Assembly (NCBI RefSeq): GCF_003952665.1
Contig: NZ_CP017947.1
Location: 248,001-312,000 of the forward strand
Source: Bosea sp. Tri-49
Lineage (GTDB): Bacteria > Pseudomonadota > Alphaproteobacteria > Rhizobiales > Beijerinckiaceae
Direction: 5' to 3'
DNA length: 64,000 bases
The notes under the pieces are model-generated. The model did no database searches. It saw only the letters and a list, made by a program, of their open reading frames with translations, and was not told the origin of the DNA. This document shows positions 25,248-32,977 of the stretch, piece by piece. The position numbers and the translations under genes are program-made. Each line of letters starts with the position of its first letter. The first letter of the stretch is position 1.

Positions 25248-25275
25248 GGAACCATTAGCATCGCCACCAAGTTCC
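25248..25275. promoter_or_regulatory. Palindromic bidirectional EcfG-like promoter for ku1 and its neighbour
   Basis: GGAACC at 25248-25253 faces AGTTCC at 25270-25275. Read to the right: GGAAC-N17-AGTT, leading to ku1 (start 25317). Read to the left: GGAAC-N17-GGTT, leading to the gene starting at 25211. Each half supplies the -35 of one promoter and the -10 of the other, so the same 28 bp could serve both genes, with leaders of about 35 nt each. Confidence 0.6.
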
Positions 25276-25316
25276 TCCGCATAGAGCAAATTACCAACCC
25301 AGCTTGAGGGATATCC

Positions 25317-26159
25317 ATGGCACCGCGCGCTGTTTGGAAAGGCGTCCTCAAAATCGCCGAGGTGACATGTCCCGTATCGCTGTACACGGCGGCGTCGACA
25401 GCGGAACGCATCTCGTTTCACACGCTCAACCGCAAGACGGGCAACCGCGTCCACCGCCAGTTCATCGATGAGGTCTCCGGCAAGCCGGTCGAGGCGGAAG
25501 ATCAGGTCAAGGGCTATGACAGGGGGGATGGTGACTATGTCATCCTCGAGCCTGAAGAGATCGCCGCCGCAATCCCTGAAAGCGACAAAACCCTCACCGT
25601 CGAGACATTCCTGCCTTGCGATGAGATCGACGATATCTTTTTCGACAAGCCTTACTATGTGGCACCGAGTACGCCTGTTGCGTCCGATGCGTTCGCGCTA
25701 ATCCGCGAGGGTATGAAAGGCCAAAAGTCAGCCGCCCTCGCTCGGACTGTGATCTTCCGCCGAATGCGCTCGATCCTAATCCGCCCGCAGGGCAATGGGT
25801 TGATCGCGACGACGCTGAACTTCGATTACGAGGTGCGTTCGGCCGAGAACGCATTTAGCGACGTGCCCGCCATCAAGATCGATGACGAAATGCTCGAACT
25901 CGCCGAGCACATTATTAAGACAAAGGCCGGCGCGTTCGATCCCAAATCCTACGACGACCGGTACGAATCGGCATTAGCCGAGCTTGTCCAGGCGAAGATC
26001 GAAGGCCGAAAGATCAAGCCTCAGAAGCGGCCAGAGCCAACCAAGGTTGTGAATCTCATGGAAGCGCTGCGCCAAAGTGCAAAGGCGAGCGGTGGCAAGT
26101 CCGCGACAAAGTCGAAGCCGGCCGCGAAAAGTGAGGCGCCCCGCAAGAAGGCGAGCTGA
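25317..26159 (+). CDS. ku: Ku, double-strand-break end-binding protein (copy 1)
   Basis: 280 residues, a bacterial Ku: APRAVWKGVLKIAEVTCPVS, FHTLNRKTGNRVHRQFID, VKGYDRGDGDYVILEPEEI are family landmarks; the C terminus is the short Lys/Ala-rich tail (KPAAKSEAPRKKAS) that helps DNA binding and LigD contact. It forms a ring on DNA ends for non-homologous end joining. It differs clearly from the second Ku (for example DRGDGDYV against PKGDDEYV), so the two could form heterodimers as reported for rhizobial Ku proteins. The stop codon directly abuts the stop of ku2. Confidence 0.96.
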   Translation: MAPRAVWKGVLKIAEVTCPVSLYTAASTAERISFHTLNRKTGNRVHRQFIDEVSGKPVEAEDQVKGYDRGDGDYVILEPEEIAAAIPESDKTLTVETFLPCDEIDDIFFDKPYYVAPSTPVASDAFALIREGMKGQKSAALARTVIFRRMRSILIRPQGNGLIATTLNFDYEVRSAENAFSDVPAIKIDDEMLELAEHIIKTKAGAFDPKSYDDRYESALAELVQAKIEGRKIKPQKRPEPTKVVNLMEALRQSAKASGGKSATKSKPAAKSEAPRKKAS

Positions 26160-26948
26160 TCACTTCCGCTTCGGCTCAAGGCTCTTCTTGAGCGCGTCCA
26201 TGATGCTGATGACGTTGCCCTCAGAGGCTTGACGCGGCGCCGCCTTCGCAGGTTTGCGCCCCTTCTGCTTGGCTTTAATGATCCCGAGCAATTCATCCTG
26301 CACGGGGTCCGTCGCCAGATCGGGAGACCAGTCTTTGGTGCGGGTCTTGATCAGCTTGTCCATTAGAGGGCGCAGATCGGCCTCAGGCTCCGCCTTACCG
26401 ATTCCGCCAAAATAATCCTTTTCGGGCCGGACCTCATCCCCATAGCGCAGCGTCCAAAGAACGATGCCGTTATCGCGAGCGTCGAGCAATACTGCGCGCT
26501 CACGGCGGTAGAGGACGACGCGCGAAATCCCCACAGTCTTGGTTCGCTTCATCGCTTCGCGGATGACCGAGAAGGCCTCCTCGCCAACCTTGGCATCGGG
26601 GACGAGATAATGCGGCGTATCGTACCAAATCCAGCCGACCGACGATCTTGGCGCGAAGGTCTCGATATCGATCGTGCGCGTGCTCTCCAAAGCGACAGAG
26701 TCGAGCTCATCATCTTCGAGCATGACGTATTCGTCGTCGCCCTTGGGATAGCCTTTGACCTCGTCATCATCGGCGACTGGCTTACCGGTGATCGCATCGA
26801 CGAACCGGCTCTGGATGCGGTTACCCGTCTTGCGGTTGATCGTGTGGAAGCGAACCTTGTCGCTTTCTGACCGAGCCGGCATCATCGCCACGGGGCATGT
26901 CACCAGCGAAAGCTTCAGGTAGCCCTTCCAGAATGTCCGTGGCGCCAT
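26160..26948 (-). CDS. ku: Ku, double-strand-break end-binding protein (copy 2)
   Basis: 262 residues: APRTFWKGYLKLSLVTCPVA, FHTINRKTGNRIQSRFVD, VKGYPKGDDEYVMLEDDEL, and a short C-terminal tail ending LKKSLEPKRK. The closest partner by position is ligD, whose stop lies 72 nt upstream on the same strand. A perfect general-stress promoter (26977-27002) occupies that gap, so this ku can be transcribed independently of ligD during stress. Tail to tail with ku1 with no spacer between the stop codons. Confidence 0.96.
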   Translation of the reverse strand: MAPRTFWKGYLKLSLVTCPVAMMPARSESDKVRFHTINRKTGNRIQSRFVDAITGKPVADDDEVKGYPKGDDEYVMLEDDELDSVALESTRTIDIETFAPRSSVGWIWYDTPHYLVPDAKVGEEAFSVIREAMKRTKTVGISRVVLYRRERAVLLDARDNGIVLWTLRYGDEVRPEKDYFGGIGKAEPEADLRPLMDKLIKTRTKDWSPDLATDPVQDELLGIIKAKQKGRKPAKAAPRQASEGNVISIMDALKKSLEPKRK

Positions 26949-26976
26949 GGTCAGATGTCTCCCGATTCTCCCGGTG

Positions 26977-27002
26977 AACGCAGCGCCATAGCCGATCGTT
27001 CC
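26977..27002 (-). promoter_or_regulatory. Perfect EcfG promoter before ku copy 2
   Basis: On the minus strand GGAAC (27002-26998), 17-nt spacer, CGTT (26980-26977): exact match to the EcfG/RpoE2 consensus. It is followed after 28 nt by the ku start codon at 26948 and lies in the 72-nt gap behind ligD. Confidence 0.8.
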
Positions 27003-27020
27003 GCGAGGTTTGCAAAGCGA

Positions 27021-29645
27021 TCAGGCCGCCTCGGCACGTTTCCCGAGTTTCTTGATAGCGTCCGCGATCGATCCCGCTGCGTCGTCATAACCGTCCCAAG
27101 CCTTGGTTTTCTTGAGCAGGCCAGGCAGGGTCCGCACCGTGTAACGGCTTGGGTCGAGACCGGATTTAACTTGCGACCATGTCAGCGGCATCGAGGCGTG
27201 GGCGCCGGGCCTGGCCCGAGGCGAGAGCGGGGCGACCGCCGTCGCCATGCGATCATTGCGAAGATAGTCGAGGAAAATCCGGCCGTTTCGCAGGCGCTTG
27301 GCCATGTTGACGACGTAGCGCGACGGCTCCTCGCTCGCCAGTACGGCACAGACCCCTCGGGCGAAATCCTTTGCGGCCGGCCAGCCGACCTTGCTGCGTT
27401 TTGCGGGCGCGAGCGGCGCAACCACGTGCAGGCCCTTTCCGCCAGTGGTCTTGCAGAAGCTTTCGAGACCGAGCGCAGCGAGCCTCTCGCGCATCTGCTT
27501 CGCGGCATCGATGACGTCGCCGAAGCTGACCCCTGGTCCCGGATCTAGATCGAATACGAGGCGCCCTGGAACCTCAGGATCGCCGGGCACGCAGTTCCAG
27601 GGGTGCAGCTCGATGCCTCCGATCTGAGCTGCCGCGGCCAATGCTTCAATTCGATCGATTTGAAGATAGGGCTTCTTGTCGCCGAAAACGCGGACGAGCT
27701 CGAACAGGTTCGACGTGCCCATGCCGGCATGGCGCTGGAAGAACATCTCTCCGTCGATGCCATCCGGTGCACGCACCAGCGAGCAGGGGCGCCCCTTGAT
27801 ATGCGGCAGCATCCAGTCGCCTACAGCTGCAAAATACTCGGCCAGATCCTGTTTAGTGACGGGACGACCATCCTCGGCATGTGGCCACAACGGCTTGTCC
27901 GGATGGCTGATGCTGACGCCGATTACATCGACCCTACCTCCGCGTCCGCGAGTGCGAGCTGGGCGCGGTTCTGGAGTTTCGATCTCTTCGGGATCGGCGG
28001 GTAGTTCAGTCTCGACCTCGTCGGCGGGCTTGTCTTCACGCAGGCCCTTGAAGGCCGCCTGCCGAACCATGCCATCGCCGGTCCAGCCGGCGAACTCGAT
28101 CTCAGCGACGAGCTCGGGCTTTAGCCAAGTGACACCAGGCTCGCGCTTGGGAGCGCCAGCTCCGGTGAAAGGCGATGTGTTCGCGGCCACTGCCTTCAGC
28201 CGCGGCAATAACGCATTGACCTTGGCGGCGCTGTAGCCTGTGCCGACCCGGCCGATGTAGACGAAGTGCGAGCCTCGATTGACGCCGACCAGGAGCGATC
28301 TGAACTTGCCTGCCGTCGTGGACCAGCCGCCGATGACGACCTCATGCCCGGCACGACATTTAGCCTTCGTCCATGTGTCACTGCGTCCGGAAACATAAGG
28401 CGCTTTGACGGCCTTCGAGACGATGCCCTCTAAGGACAATTTGCAGGCCGACTTCAGCACGGCGTCGCCGCCGGTTTCAAAATGCTCGACATAGCGAACA
28501 ACAACACCGTCGGCATGCTCATCGAGATAAGTCTTTAGCTGCTCCTTCCGCTCGAGAAGCGGCTCTGCGCGCATATCCTTGTTCCTGTCGAAGAGCATGT
28601 CGAATGCAAAATAGACGAGATGCTGCGTCTTACCTTCGGAGATGGCGGCCTGGAGTGCCGCAAAATCAGGCGAGCCGTGGCCGTCGAGTGCGACGATCTC
28701 GCCGTCGATGATGGCATCGGGCAAGCCAGCTGCGGCCTTCGCAATCCCGCGAAATTTCGAGGTCCAGTCGAGCCCCTTGCGCGTCTTCAGGGTGACTTTG
28801 CTGCCTTCTATCCGCATCTGAACGCGATATCCGTCAAACTTGATTTCGTGAACCCACCCATTGCCATTGGACGGCCGCTCGACGCTGCGGCATAGCTGGG
28901 GTGCGATGAAGGGCGGCATATTGGCGGTCCGCGCTTGGTCTTTTGACGCGGGTCTCTTCGCACTAGTTCTCTGCTTCGCCGCAAGACCCCTTCGGCTGTC
29001 CCACTCCGCATCCGGAGCCAGGACGTTTTCGGCAAGCAGGAATGGTTCCGGAGAGCGCCCTTTGCCCGCCGCTATCGCAGGCATCTTCCGGCCCGATGCC
29101 ACCGAGGTCTCAGCTTTCAAAACCGCTTCGCCGTCACCATCGACCGCATGCTCATCGCGATGCTTGATGAGCAGCCAGTTGGTCCGCTTGCCACCGTCCC
29201 TATCGCTGCGCATGCGGACGAGGACGAAGCTGCCGTGAAGCCGTTTGCCCTTCAGGGTAAACTTCAGATCGCCTTTTTGCAGTTGGCGCTCGGCGCTGAG
29301 CTTGCCTTCTGGCTCCCAAAACCCGCGATCCCAGAGCTGGACCGTGCCGCCTCCATATTCCCCCTTAGGGATCGTCCCTTCGAAGTCGCCGTAAGCCAGC
29401 GGATGATCTTCCACCTCGACGGCCAGCCGCTTGTCATGGGGATCAAGCGATGGCCCCTTCGTCACCGCCCAAGATTTGAAGACCCCATCGAGTTCGAGAC
29501 GCAGGTCGTAGTGGAGCCTCGTGGCGTCGTGCTTTTGAATGACGAACCGCAAACGATCCGAGGACGCCACGGGCGCGTTGTCACTCGGTTCCTTGGTTTT
29601 CTGAAAATCGCGTTTGGCGCGATATGCTTGGAGTTTTCCGGCCAC
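27021..29645 (-). CDS. ligD: LigD, multi-domain ATP-dependent DNA ligase for end joining
   Basis: 874 residues with three catalytic domains in the common rhizobial order. Phosphoesterase (about 30-190; [17 protein letters not shown] holds the His/Asp/Arg site). ATP-dependent ligase (about 230-540; adenylated Lys269 in HEIKFDGYR). Polymerase/primase (about 580-860; SHPDKPLWP and the metal-binding DLDP). Together they trim, fill and seal broken ends held by Ku. Start is GTG at 29645 with GAGGA upstream. A perfect EcfG promoter lies 25-49 nt upstream. No frameshift or missing key residue seen. Confidence 0.96.
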   Translation of the reverse strand: MAGKLQAYRAKRDFQKTKEPSDNAPVASSDRLRFVIQKHDATRLHYDLRLELDGVFKSWAVTKGPSLDPHDKRLAVEVEDHPLAYGDFEGTIPKGEYGGGTVQLWDRGFWEPEGKLSAERQLQKGDLKFTLKGKRLHGSFVLVRMRSDRDGGKRTNWLLIKHRDEHAVDGDGEAVLKAETSVASGRKMPAIAAGKGRSPEPFLLAENVLAPDAEWDSRRGLAAKQRTSAKRPASKDQARTANMPPFIAPQLCRSVERPSNGNGWVHEIKFDGYRVQMRIEGSKVTLKTRKGLDWTSKFRGIAKAAAGLPDAIIDGEIVALDGHGSPDFAALQAAISEGKTQHLVYFAFDMLFDRNKDMRAEPLLERKEQLKTYLDEHADGVVVRYVEHFETGGDAVLKSACKLSLEGIVSKAVKAPYVSGRSDTWTKAKCRAGHEVVIGGWSTTAGKFRSLLVGVNRGSHFVYIGRVGTGYSAAKVNALLPRLKAVAANTSPFTGAGAPKREPGVTWLKPELVAEIEFAGWTGDGMVRQAAFKGLREDKPADEVETELPADPEEIETPEPRPARTRGRGGRVDVIGVSISHPDKPLWPHAEDGRPVTKQDLAEYFAAVGDWMLPHIKGRPCSLVRAPDGIDGEMFFQRHAGMGTSNLFELVRVFGDKKPYLQIDRIEALAAAAQIGGIELHPWNCVPGDPEVPGRLVFDLDPGPGVSFGDVIDAAKQMRERLAALGLESFCKTTGGKGLHVVAPLAPAKRSKVGWPAAKDFARGVCAVLASEEPSRYVVNMAKRLRNGRIFLDYLRNDRMATAVAPLSPRARPGAHASMPLTWSQVKSGLDPSRYTVRTLPGLLKKTKAWDGYDDAAGSIADAIKKLGKRAEAA

Positions 29646-29669
29646 CGAGATATCCTCTGTGACGACGTC

Positions 29670-29694
29670 AACGCACGCCGATTTTCAGGGTTCC
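29670..29694 (-). promoter_or_regulatory. Perfect EcfG promoter before ligD
   Basis: On the minus strand GGAAC (29694-29690), 16-nt spacer, CGTT (29673-29670). Exact consensus; predicted leader about 18 nt to the GTG at 29645, which still contains the GAGGA ribosome site. Confidence 0.82.
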
Positions 29695-29891
29695 ATTCGT
29701 GCTAGGCGACGGCCGTAGCCAAGAACGTTCACGGCGCTCGGATCCGGCGCTCGGCGCTGGCGACTACTAACTGGCCGAGCGCGATAACGCCAGGGAGGGC
29801 AACAAGGCCGATATGCCAGCGCGAGCTTAACCAATACTTCAGCGCGATGTTCGCTGCGGTTAGCTTGGGGGTGGAATCGTATCCAGCTGGA

Positions 29892-30101
29892 TCATTGCTT
29901 TGGCAGACGTTTCGCCTGCTCTTGACTGGCGCGGGCGAGCAGCGCCTCAAGCTCTGCGATTACAGTCGGCGGCAATCGAAGAGCGATATCCGCCTCCGCC
30001 TCAGTCGCAAACGTGATCAGAGAATCCTGCGTTGGGTCAGAGCTCACCTCGATCGCCACAACTTTCACGATAGGAATCTCGATAATTTGCTTATCGGCCA
30101 T
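29892..30101 (-). CDS. Small unknown protein
   Basis: 69 residues: MADKQIIEIPIVKVVAIEVS, an acidic middle (DPTQDSLITFATEAEADIAL) and a helical C terminus (ELEALLARASQEQAKRLPKQ). No family name recognised; the beta-strand then helix pattern looks like a compact folded protein. The ribosome site is weak. It lies 58 nt downstream of the cold-shock gene on the same strand and may be transcribed with it. Confidence 0.55.
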   Translation of the reverse strand: MADKQIIEIPIVKVVAIEVSSDPTQDSLITFATEAEADIALRLPPTVIAELEALLARASQEQAKRLPKQ

Positions 30102-30159
30102 GCGGAGCGACCAGTGTAGCGGCCTCGCGCGCCCGGCGAGGCCGATCGGGTACCAGATG

Positions 30160-30369
30160 CTATTCGGCTTTCAAGTTCTCTGCAGATGACTTGCCGGAGC
30201 GCTTATCGGCGACGACCTCGTACGAAATCTTCTGTCCATCGCGCAACTCTTGGAGACCGGCACGTTCCACGGCGCTAATATGAACAAATACATCCTGACC
30301 GCCGCCGTCTGGCTGGATGAAGCCGAAGCCCTTTGTCGAGTTGAACCACTTCACGGTTCCAGTAGCCAT
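30160..30369 (-). CDS. CspA-family cold shock protein
   Basis: 69 residues, a single OB-fold cold-shock domain: MATGTVKWFNSTKGFGFIQP with RNP1 (GFGFIQP) and RNP2 (VFVHIS) intact. It binds single-stranded RNA/DNA and acts as an RNA chaperone in the cytosol. Start at 30369 has GGGAGAG upstream. A long gene-free leader (30370 onward) is compatible with the post-transcriptional control common for csp genes, but no known thermosensor structure is identified. No EcfG-type promoter was found before it. Confidence 0.93.
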   Translation of the reverse strand: MATGTVKWFNSTKGFGFIQPDGGGQDVFVHISAVERAGLQELRDGQKISYEVVADKRSGKSSAENLKAE

Positions 30370-30647
30370 GCTTCTCTCCCGTTGTTGAGTACCCGAGAAT
30401 GCCGAGCGTCCGTTTGGGATGCAAGTCGGACCATCTGTGACCGACTCGCGGTTTCCTAGCAGGTGGCACATCCGGTCTGCATGTGTCGAAATCTCGGCGC
30501 GCTGACACATATCCGGGGATCGTCACCGGGACTGGTTCCTCCGTCCTTGGTCGAGACATGGCACTTTGGGGCGCACTCGGGAGTGGCAAGGATCTGCTCA
30601 AACCCAATTTTGAACAAATGTTTGGATTCCGCACTGAGTTACGCGCA

Positions 30648-30678
30648 CAAGAAACCCCACCGGCGCGAGCCAGCGGGG
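30648..30678 (-). terminator. Orphan intrinsic terminator
   Basis: On the minus strand: CCCCGCTGGC, loop TCGC, GCCGGTGGGG, then TTTCTTGT. Ten base pairs including two G-U pairs, followed by a T-rich tract. No coding gene on the minus strand leads into it. Confidence 0.55.
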
Positions 30679-30854
30679 CTCCCAGTTCTGCCTCTCGAGC
30701 GGCTGGGCTGCGGGCCGGCAAGAGGCTTGGCGCGAGGAACGCGAGGGCGCCACGCAAACAACTGGACTTCGTAACTTTGATCCCTCCTCGGGCCGAAGAA
30801 CTAACCAGTGTACGCCACCGCACGCTGGCCGAGTTCGATTTGTTTATGGCAGCC

Positions 30855-30879
30855 GGAACAGCACCCCAACTGGGCCGTT
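30855..30879 (+). promoter_or_regulatory. Perfect EcfG promoter before the DUF883-like operon
   Basis: GGAAC at 30855-30859, 16-nt spacer, CGTT at 30876-30879. Exact consensus. The predicted transcript start (about 30886) is so close to the ATG at 30892 that the in-frame ATG at 30910 may be the real start of the first gene. Confidence 0.8.
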
Positions 30880-30891
30880 TGAAGGTCATCT

Positions 30892-31035
30892 ATGGACACA
30901 GTGAGCGAAATGACTCAACAACAAACGAGTGCGGGGGTTGCTATGGAAGATGGGTTCAAAGCAATGTCTCAGAAAGCCGAGGGTGGATCTTCGCAGGACG
31001 GCGCATCTCAACATATTTGGCGCGGACTGATGTAA
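30892..31035 (+). CDS. Short hydrophilic ORF translationally linked to a DUF883-like ORF
   Basis: 47 residues from ATG 30892 (41 from ATG 30910): MTQQQTSAGVAMEDGFKAMS, then KAEGGSSQDGAS. Hydrophilic, no family recognised. It resembles in character the soluble N-terminal half of the intact relative at 41222-41494. Its TAA shares a base with the ATG of the next ORF (TAATG), so ribosomes could reinitiate there; alternatively a frameshift split one gene in two. Lies directly behind a perfect EcfG promoter. Confidence 0.5.
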   Translation: MDTVSEMTQQQTSAGVAMEDGFKAMSQKAEGGSSQDGASQHIWRGLM

Positions 31036-31169
31036 TGACGGAGGCAGCAACGGAGCGTGTCAGCGAGCTGCAGCAGGCAATAATCAACGAGGTGCGCAAT
31101 CGACCCATGCGGGCAAGAGGATGGGCGGTCGCAGCTGGCGTCTTTCTCGGCTTCTGGGCGGCGAGATAG
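31035..31169 (+). CDS. DUF883/YqjD-like C-terminal membrane anchor, short
   Basis: 44 residues: MTEAATERVSELQQAIINEV, then RNRPMRARGWAVAAGVFLGF and WAAR. This matches the C terminus of the gene at 41222 (RARPMRALGWAAAAGLFVGF, LAAR) at most positions and the single C-terminal membrane helix of the ElaB/YqjD/DUF883 family, which tethers ribosome-associated stress proteins to the membrane. The usual N-terminal coiled-coil half is absent and may be encoded by the preceding short ORF in another frame. Confidence 0.6.
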   Translation: MTEAATERVSELQQAIINEVRNRPMRARGWAVAAGVFLGFWAAR

Positions 31170-31172
31170 GTC

Positions 31173-31613
31173 GTGGGTAGCCTGCTGGCTTATTTTACCG
31201 CACGAGCGACGCTTGCTCTCAAGCGCGCTGCGGTTAGCTACGGCCTCATGGCGCTAGGCGGGTTGATCGCAGTCTTCGCCCTGGGTTATGTGCTCAACGG
31301 CGGCTACACGGTTCTAATGTTTCGCTACGGTCCCATCGCGGCCAGCCTGGCGATAGCGGGGGGATTGCTCGCTCTGGCGGCCAGCTGTGTTGTCGCCGCG
31401 CGCATTGTAAGCAGGCGGCCTCGGGCAGTCTCGGCACCGCTGGAGGTCTCGGCACCGCCGGGAAAGAAGCCGCAGCACGCGCATTTTGCGGGAGCCGGAC
31501 GCCCGCGCTTGCTCGCTGTTGGTGCGGGCTTGGCAGGTGCTACGACCATGGCGGCGGCGATAGTCAGCGTCCAAAAGCGCAGGGCCGCACGTGCCCATCG
31601 CAACCCGAAATAG
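31173..31613 (+). CDS. Small membrane protein, phage-holin-family-like
   Basis: 146 residues starting at GTG 31173, three nt after the previous stop. Two strong membrane segments (YGLMALGGLIAVFALGYVLN and IAASLAIAGGLLALAASCVV), a proline-rich basic linker, and a third hydrophobic stretch near the C terminus. Membrane proteins of the putative holin-X/YqjE kind normally sit right after YqjD/DUF883 genes, and the order here is the same. Not evidence of a prophage. Likely part of the EcfG-driven unit. Confidence 0.75.
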   Translation: MGSLLAYFTARATLALKRAAVSYGLMALGGLIAVFALGYVLNGGYTVLMFRYGPIAASLAIAGGLLALAASCVVAARIVSRRPRAVSAPLEVSAPPGKKPQHAHFAGAGRPRLLAVGAGLAGATTMAAAIVSVQKRRAARAHRNPK

Positions 31614-31859
31614 GGTAATAACGGCGGCGTTCCTAGAGTCATGGGAAGCGGCCCGGCGGTGATCACTAACTGTCGCCAGCGTCGGTCGGACTGTATTGAT
31701 GGCGCTCTAGGCAGCGTTGGCAGGGCTGACGCCGTGCCTCGCTGATGCTCAGAACAAGGCAAAAGGTTGACGAACGTCCGACGGCGAACGCCGTCAAGGC
31801 TGGCCCCGCCTTCACTAACATCGCAAATCTTGCGCACACGGCTCGGTAAAACTCACTAA

Positions 31860-32270
31860 CTATGAACCGGTCGTGATGTCGGAAGATTTTTCTCGCAGAC
31901 TCGTATTTAGCAGCTGTGATATGGCGCCGACGACTTGATGCAATTGACATGGTTTTTCGATCCGGCGGACATCGATGTATTCGACCGGAATGCCATCGCG
32001 ATCATAGCCCGTTAGAAAAAGAAAAGGTATGCCACGGTCTCTCAAAGCCTCCGCCAGTTTAAACGATGGCCCGCGCCCTAGATTGATGTCGACTAATGCC
32101 GCATCTGGCCGTGACTTCGCTAATGCTGCGCGGGCGGATTCTTCAGTCGGACACGGACCAACCACGTGAGCTCCAGCTCCCTGTAACTCGCGAGTCATGT
32201 CGGCCGCGATGAAATACTCGTCCTCGACCACGAGGATTTGGTATCCGCTGAGATCGCTTGTGTCGTTCAT
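31860..32270 (-). CDS. Single-domain response regulator
   Basis: 136 residues, only a receiver domain: LVVEDEYFIAADMTRELQ (acidic pair), phospho-acceptor Asp in AALVDINLGRG, conserved Thr in FLFLTGYDRDG and Lys in RRIEKPCQ. No output domain, so it acts through protein contact or as a phosphate sink. MNDTSDLSGYQ at 32270 is the preferred start; the frame is open further upstream but that part is Arg-rich and unlike the family. 245 gene-free nt follow it (31614-31859), containing a near-perfect inverted repeat at 31780-31795. Confidence 0.85.
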   Translation of the reverse strand: MNDTSDLSGYQILVVEDEYFIAADMTRELQGAGAHVVGPCPTEESARAALAKSRPDAALVDINLGRGPSFKLAEALRDRGIPFLFLTGYDRDGIPVEYIDVRRIEKPCQLHQVVGAISQLLNTSLREKSSDITTGS

Positions 32271-32522
32271 CTCGAAGCTCGTTCTCGACCTGTGCCGGCT
32301 TCGCTTCAAGCGTGAGTAGGCTAAATCCATCAAGCTTGAGCCAGCAGGCCGTCTCCTCCAATTGGGGCGCTCTGGCCCTTGCCAGTCCGATCGTGCCTTC
32401 CGTTCCAGATGCATAACTCTAGACCCCCCCTTTTAAGCCTTCCATCTTCAGAGGCGCCACGCCGCGCAGAGGTTGGTCGGCGACCCTTGAGCATCGATCG
32501 ACCGCAGCGCCGTCGGGAAACT

Positions 32523-32828
32523 TCAGTGCCGCGTTGGTGGCTCAGGCCAACAGACGTCACGAATTTCATAAGCTGCTTCGCCCGATAAATAATATAGGTA
32601 TTGTCGTCGCGATGTGACTGTGTCGGCGACGCCTCGCTCACATAGCCACTGGAAGTAGGCGTCAATACGCACGCCGACGACCTGCGCAGCCGCTCCCGTG
32701 GCTAAAAGTTCGCGAACCTTTGCTACCGCCTGCTCCCGCCACGCACTGTAGCAAGGCGGCAGATAAACGCCGTTCCGCATTTGGCGAATACGAATGAAAT
32801 CATCTTGCTCATACCAGGGAACGAGCAC
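32523..32828 (-). CDS. Small unknown protein of a rhizobial type
   Basis: 101 residues: MLVPWYEQDDFIRIRQMRNG, central helix (WREQAVAKVRELLATGA), then VGVRIDAYFQWLCERG. I recognise the general pattern as a common small hypothetical protein of Bradyrhizobium/Mesorhizobium, function unknown, but can give no family number. It is divergent from the Crp/Fnr gene at 32978, and the TTAAC-N4-GTTAA operator at 32906 lies between them. Confidence 0.7.
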   Translation of the reverse strand: MLVPWYEQDDFIRIRQMRNGVYLPPCYSAWREQAVAKVRELLATGAAAQVVGVRIDAYFQWLCERGVADTVTSRRQYLYYLSGEAAYEIRDVCWPEPPTRH

Positions 32829-32905
32829 GACCCGGCATAATCCGACATGACGGCACAGCCCCTCGCTTCAGGCTGTCAAAATTAGCTCAAGCCGAGCGTT
32901 CGGCT

Positions 32906-32919
32906 TTAACAAGGGTTAA
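32906..32919. promoter_or_regulatory. Putative Crp/Fnr-type operator, site 1
   Basis: TTAAC-AAGG-GTTAA, a perfect 5-4-5 palindrome, 58 nt before the start of the Crp/Fnr-like gene. The spacing and symmetry are those of Crp/Fnr-superfamily sites. An unrelated hairpin (AAGCCGA / TCGGCTT) lies immediately upstream at about 32889-32907. Confidence 0.6.
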
Positions 32920-32977
32920 TTTCATGACGCGGATCAAAGCGGCATCCTGTTGGTTAGTCTGCGGATCCTGAGATGGT

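Larger units (their letters stand above)
30370..30891. other. Gene-free 522-nt interval between cspA-type gene and DUF883-like operon
   Basis: Open frames here are proline/arginine/serine-rich shadows without ribosome sites. The interval holds a minus-strand terminator at 30648-30678 with no obvious gene behind it, and the perfect EcfG promoter of the next operon at 30855-30879. A small RNA on the minus strand ending at that terminator is possible. Confidence 0.5.

Noticed and set aside
30483..31169. A 228-codon plus-strand frame before the holin-like gene
   Set aside because: Only its last 44 codons resemble a protein family; the rest is Ser/Arg/Pro-rich and crosses the EcfG promoter and a terminator on the other strand.
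31173..31613. Prophage because of a holin-like protein
   Set aside because: Holin-X/YqjE-like proteins accompany YqjD/DUF883 genes in chromosomes; no other phage gene is present.
31780..31795. Inverted repeat GACGGCG-AA-CGCCGTC as an operator or terminator
   Set aside because: No T tract and no clear gene relation; such short GC-rich palindromes are common in this composition.
32921..32940. FNR-type half-site (ATGAC-N4-ATCAA) before the Crp/Fnr gene
   Set aside because: Two mismatches in one arm; the perfect TTAAC-N4-GTTAA palindrome next to it is a far better candidate.
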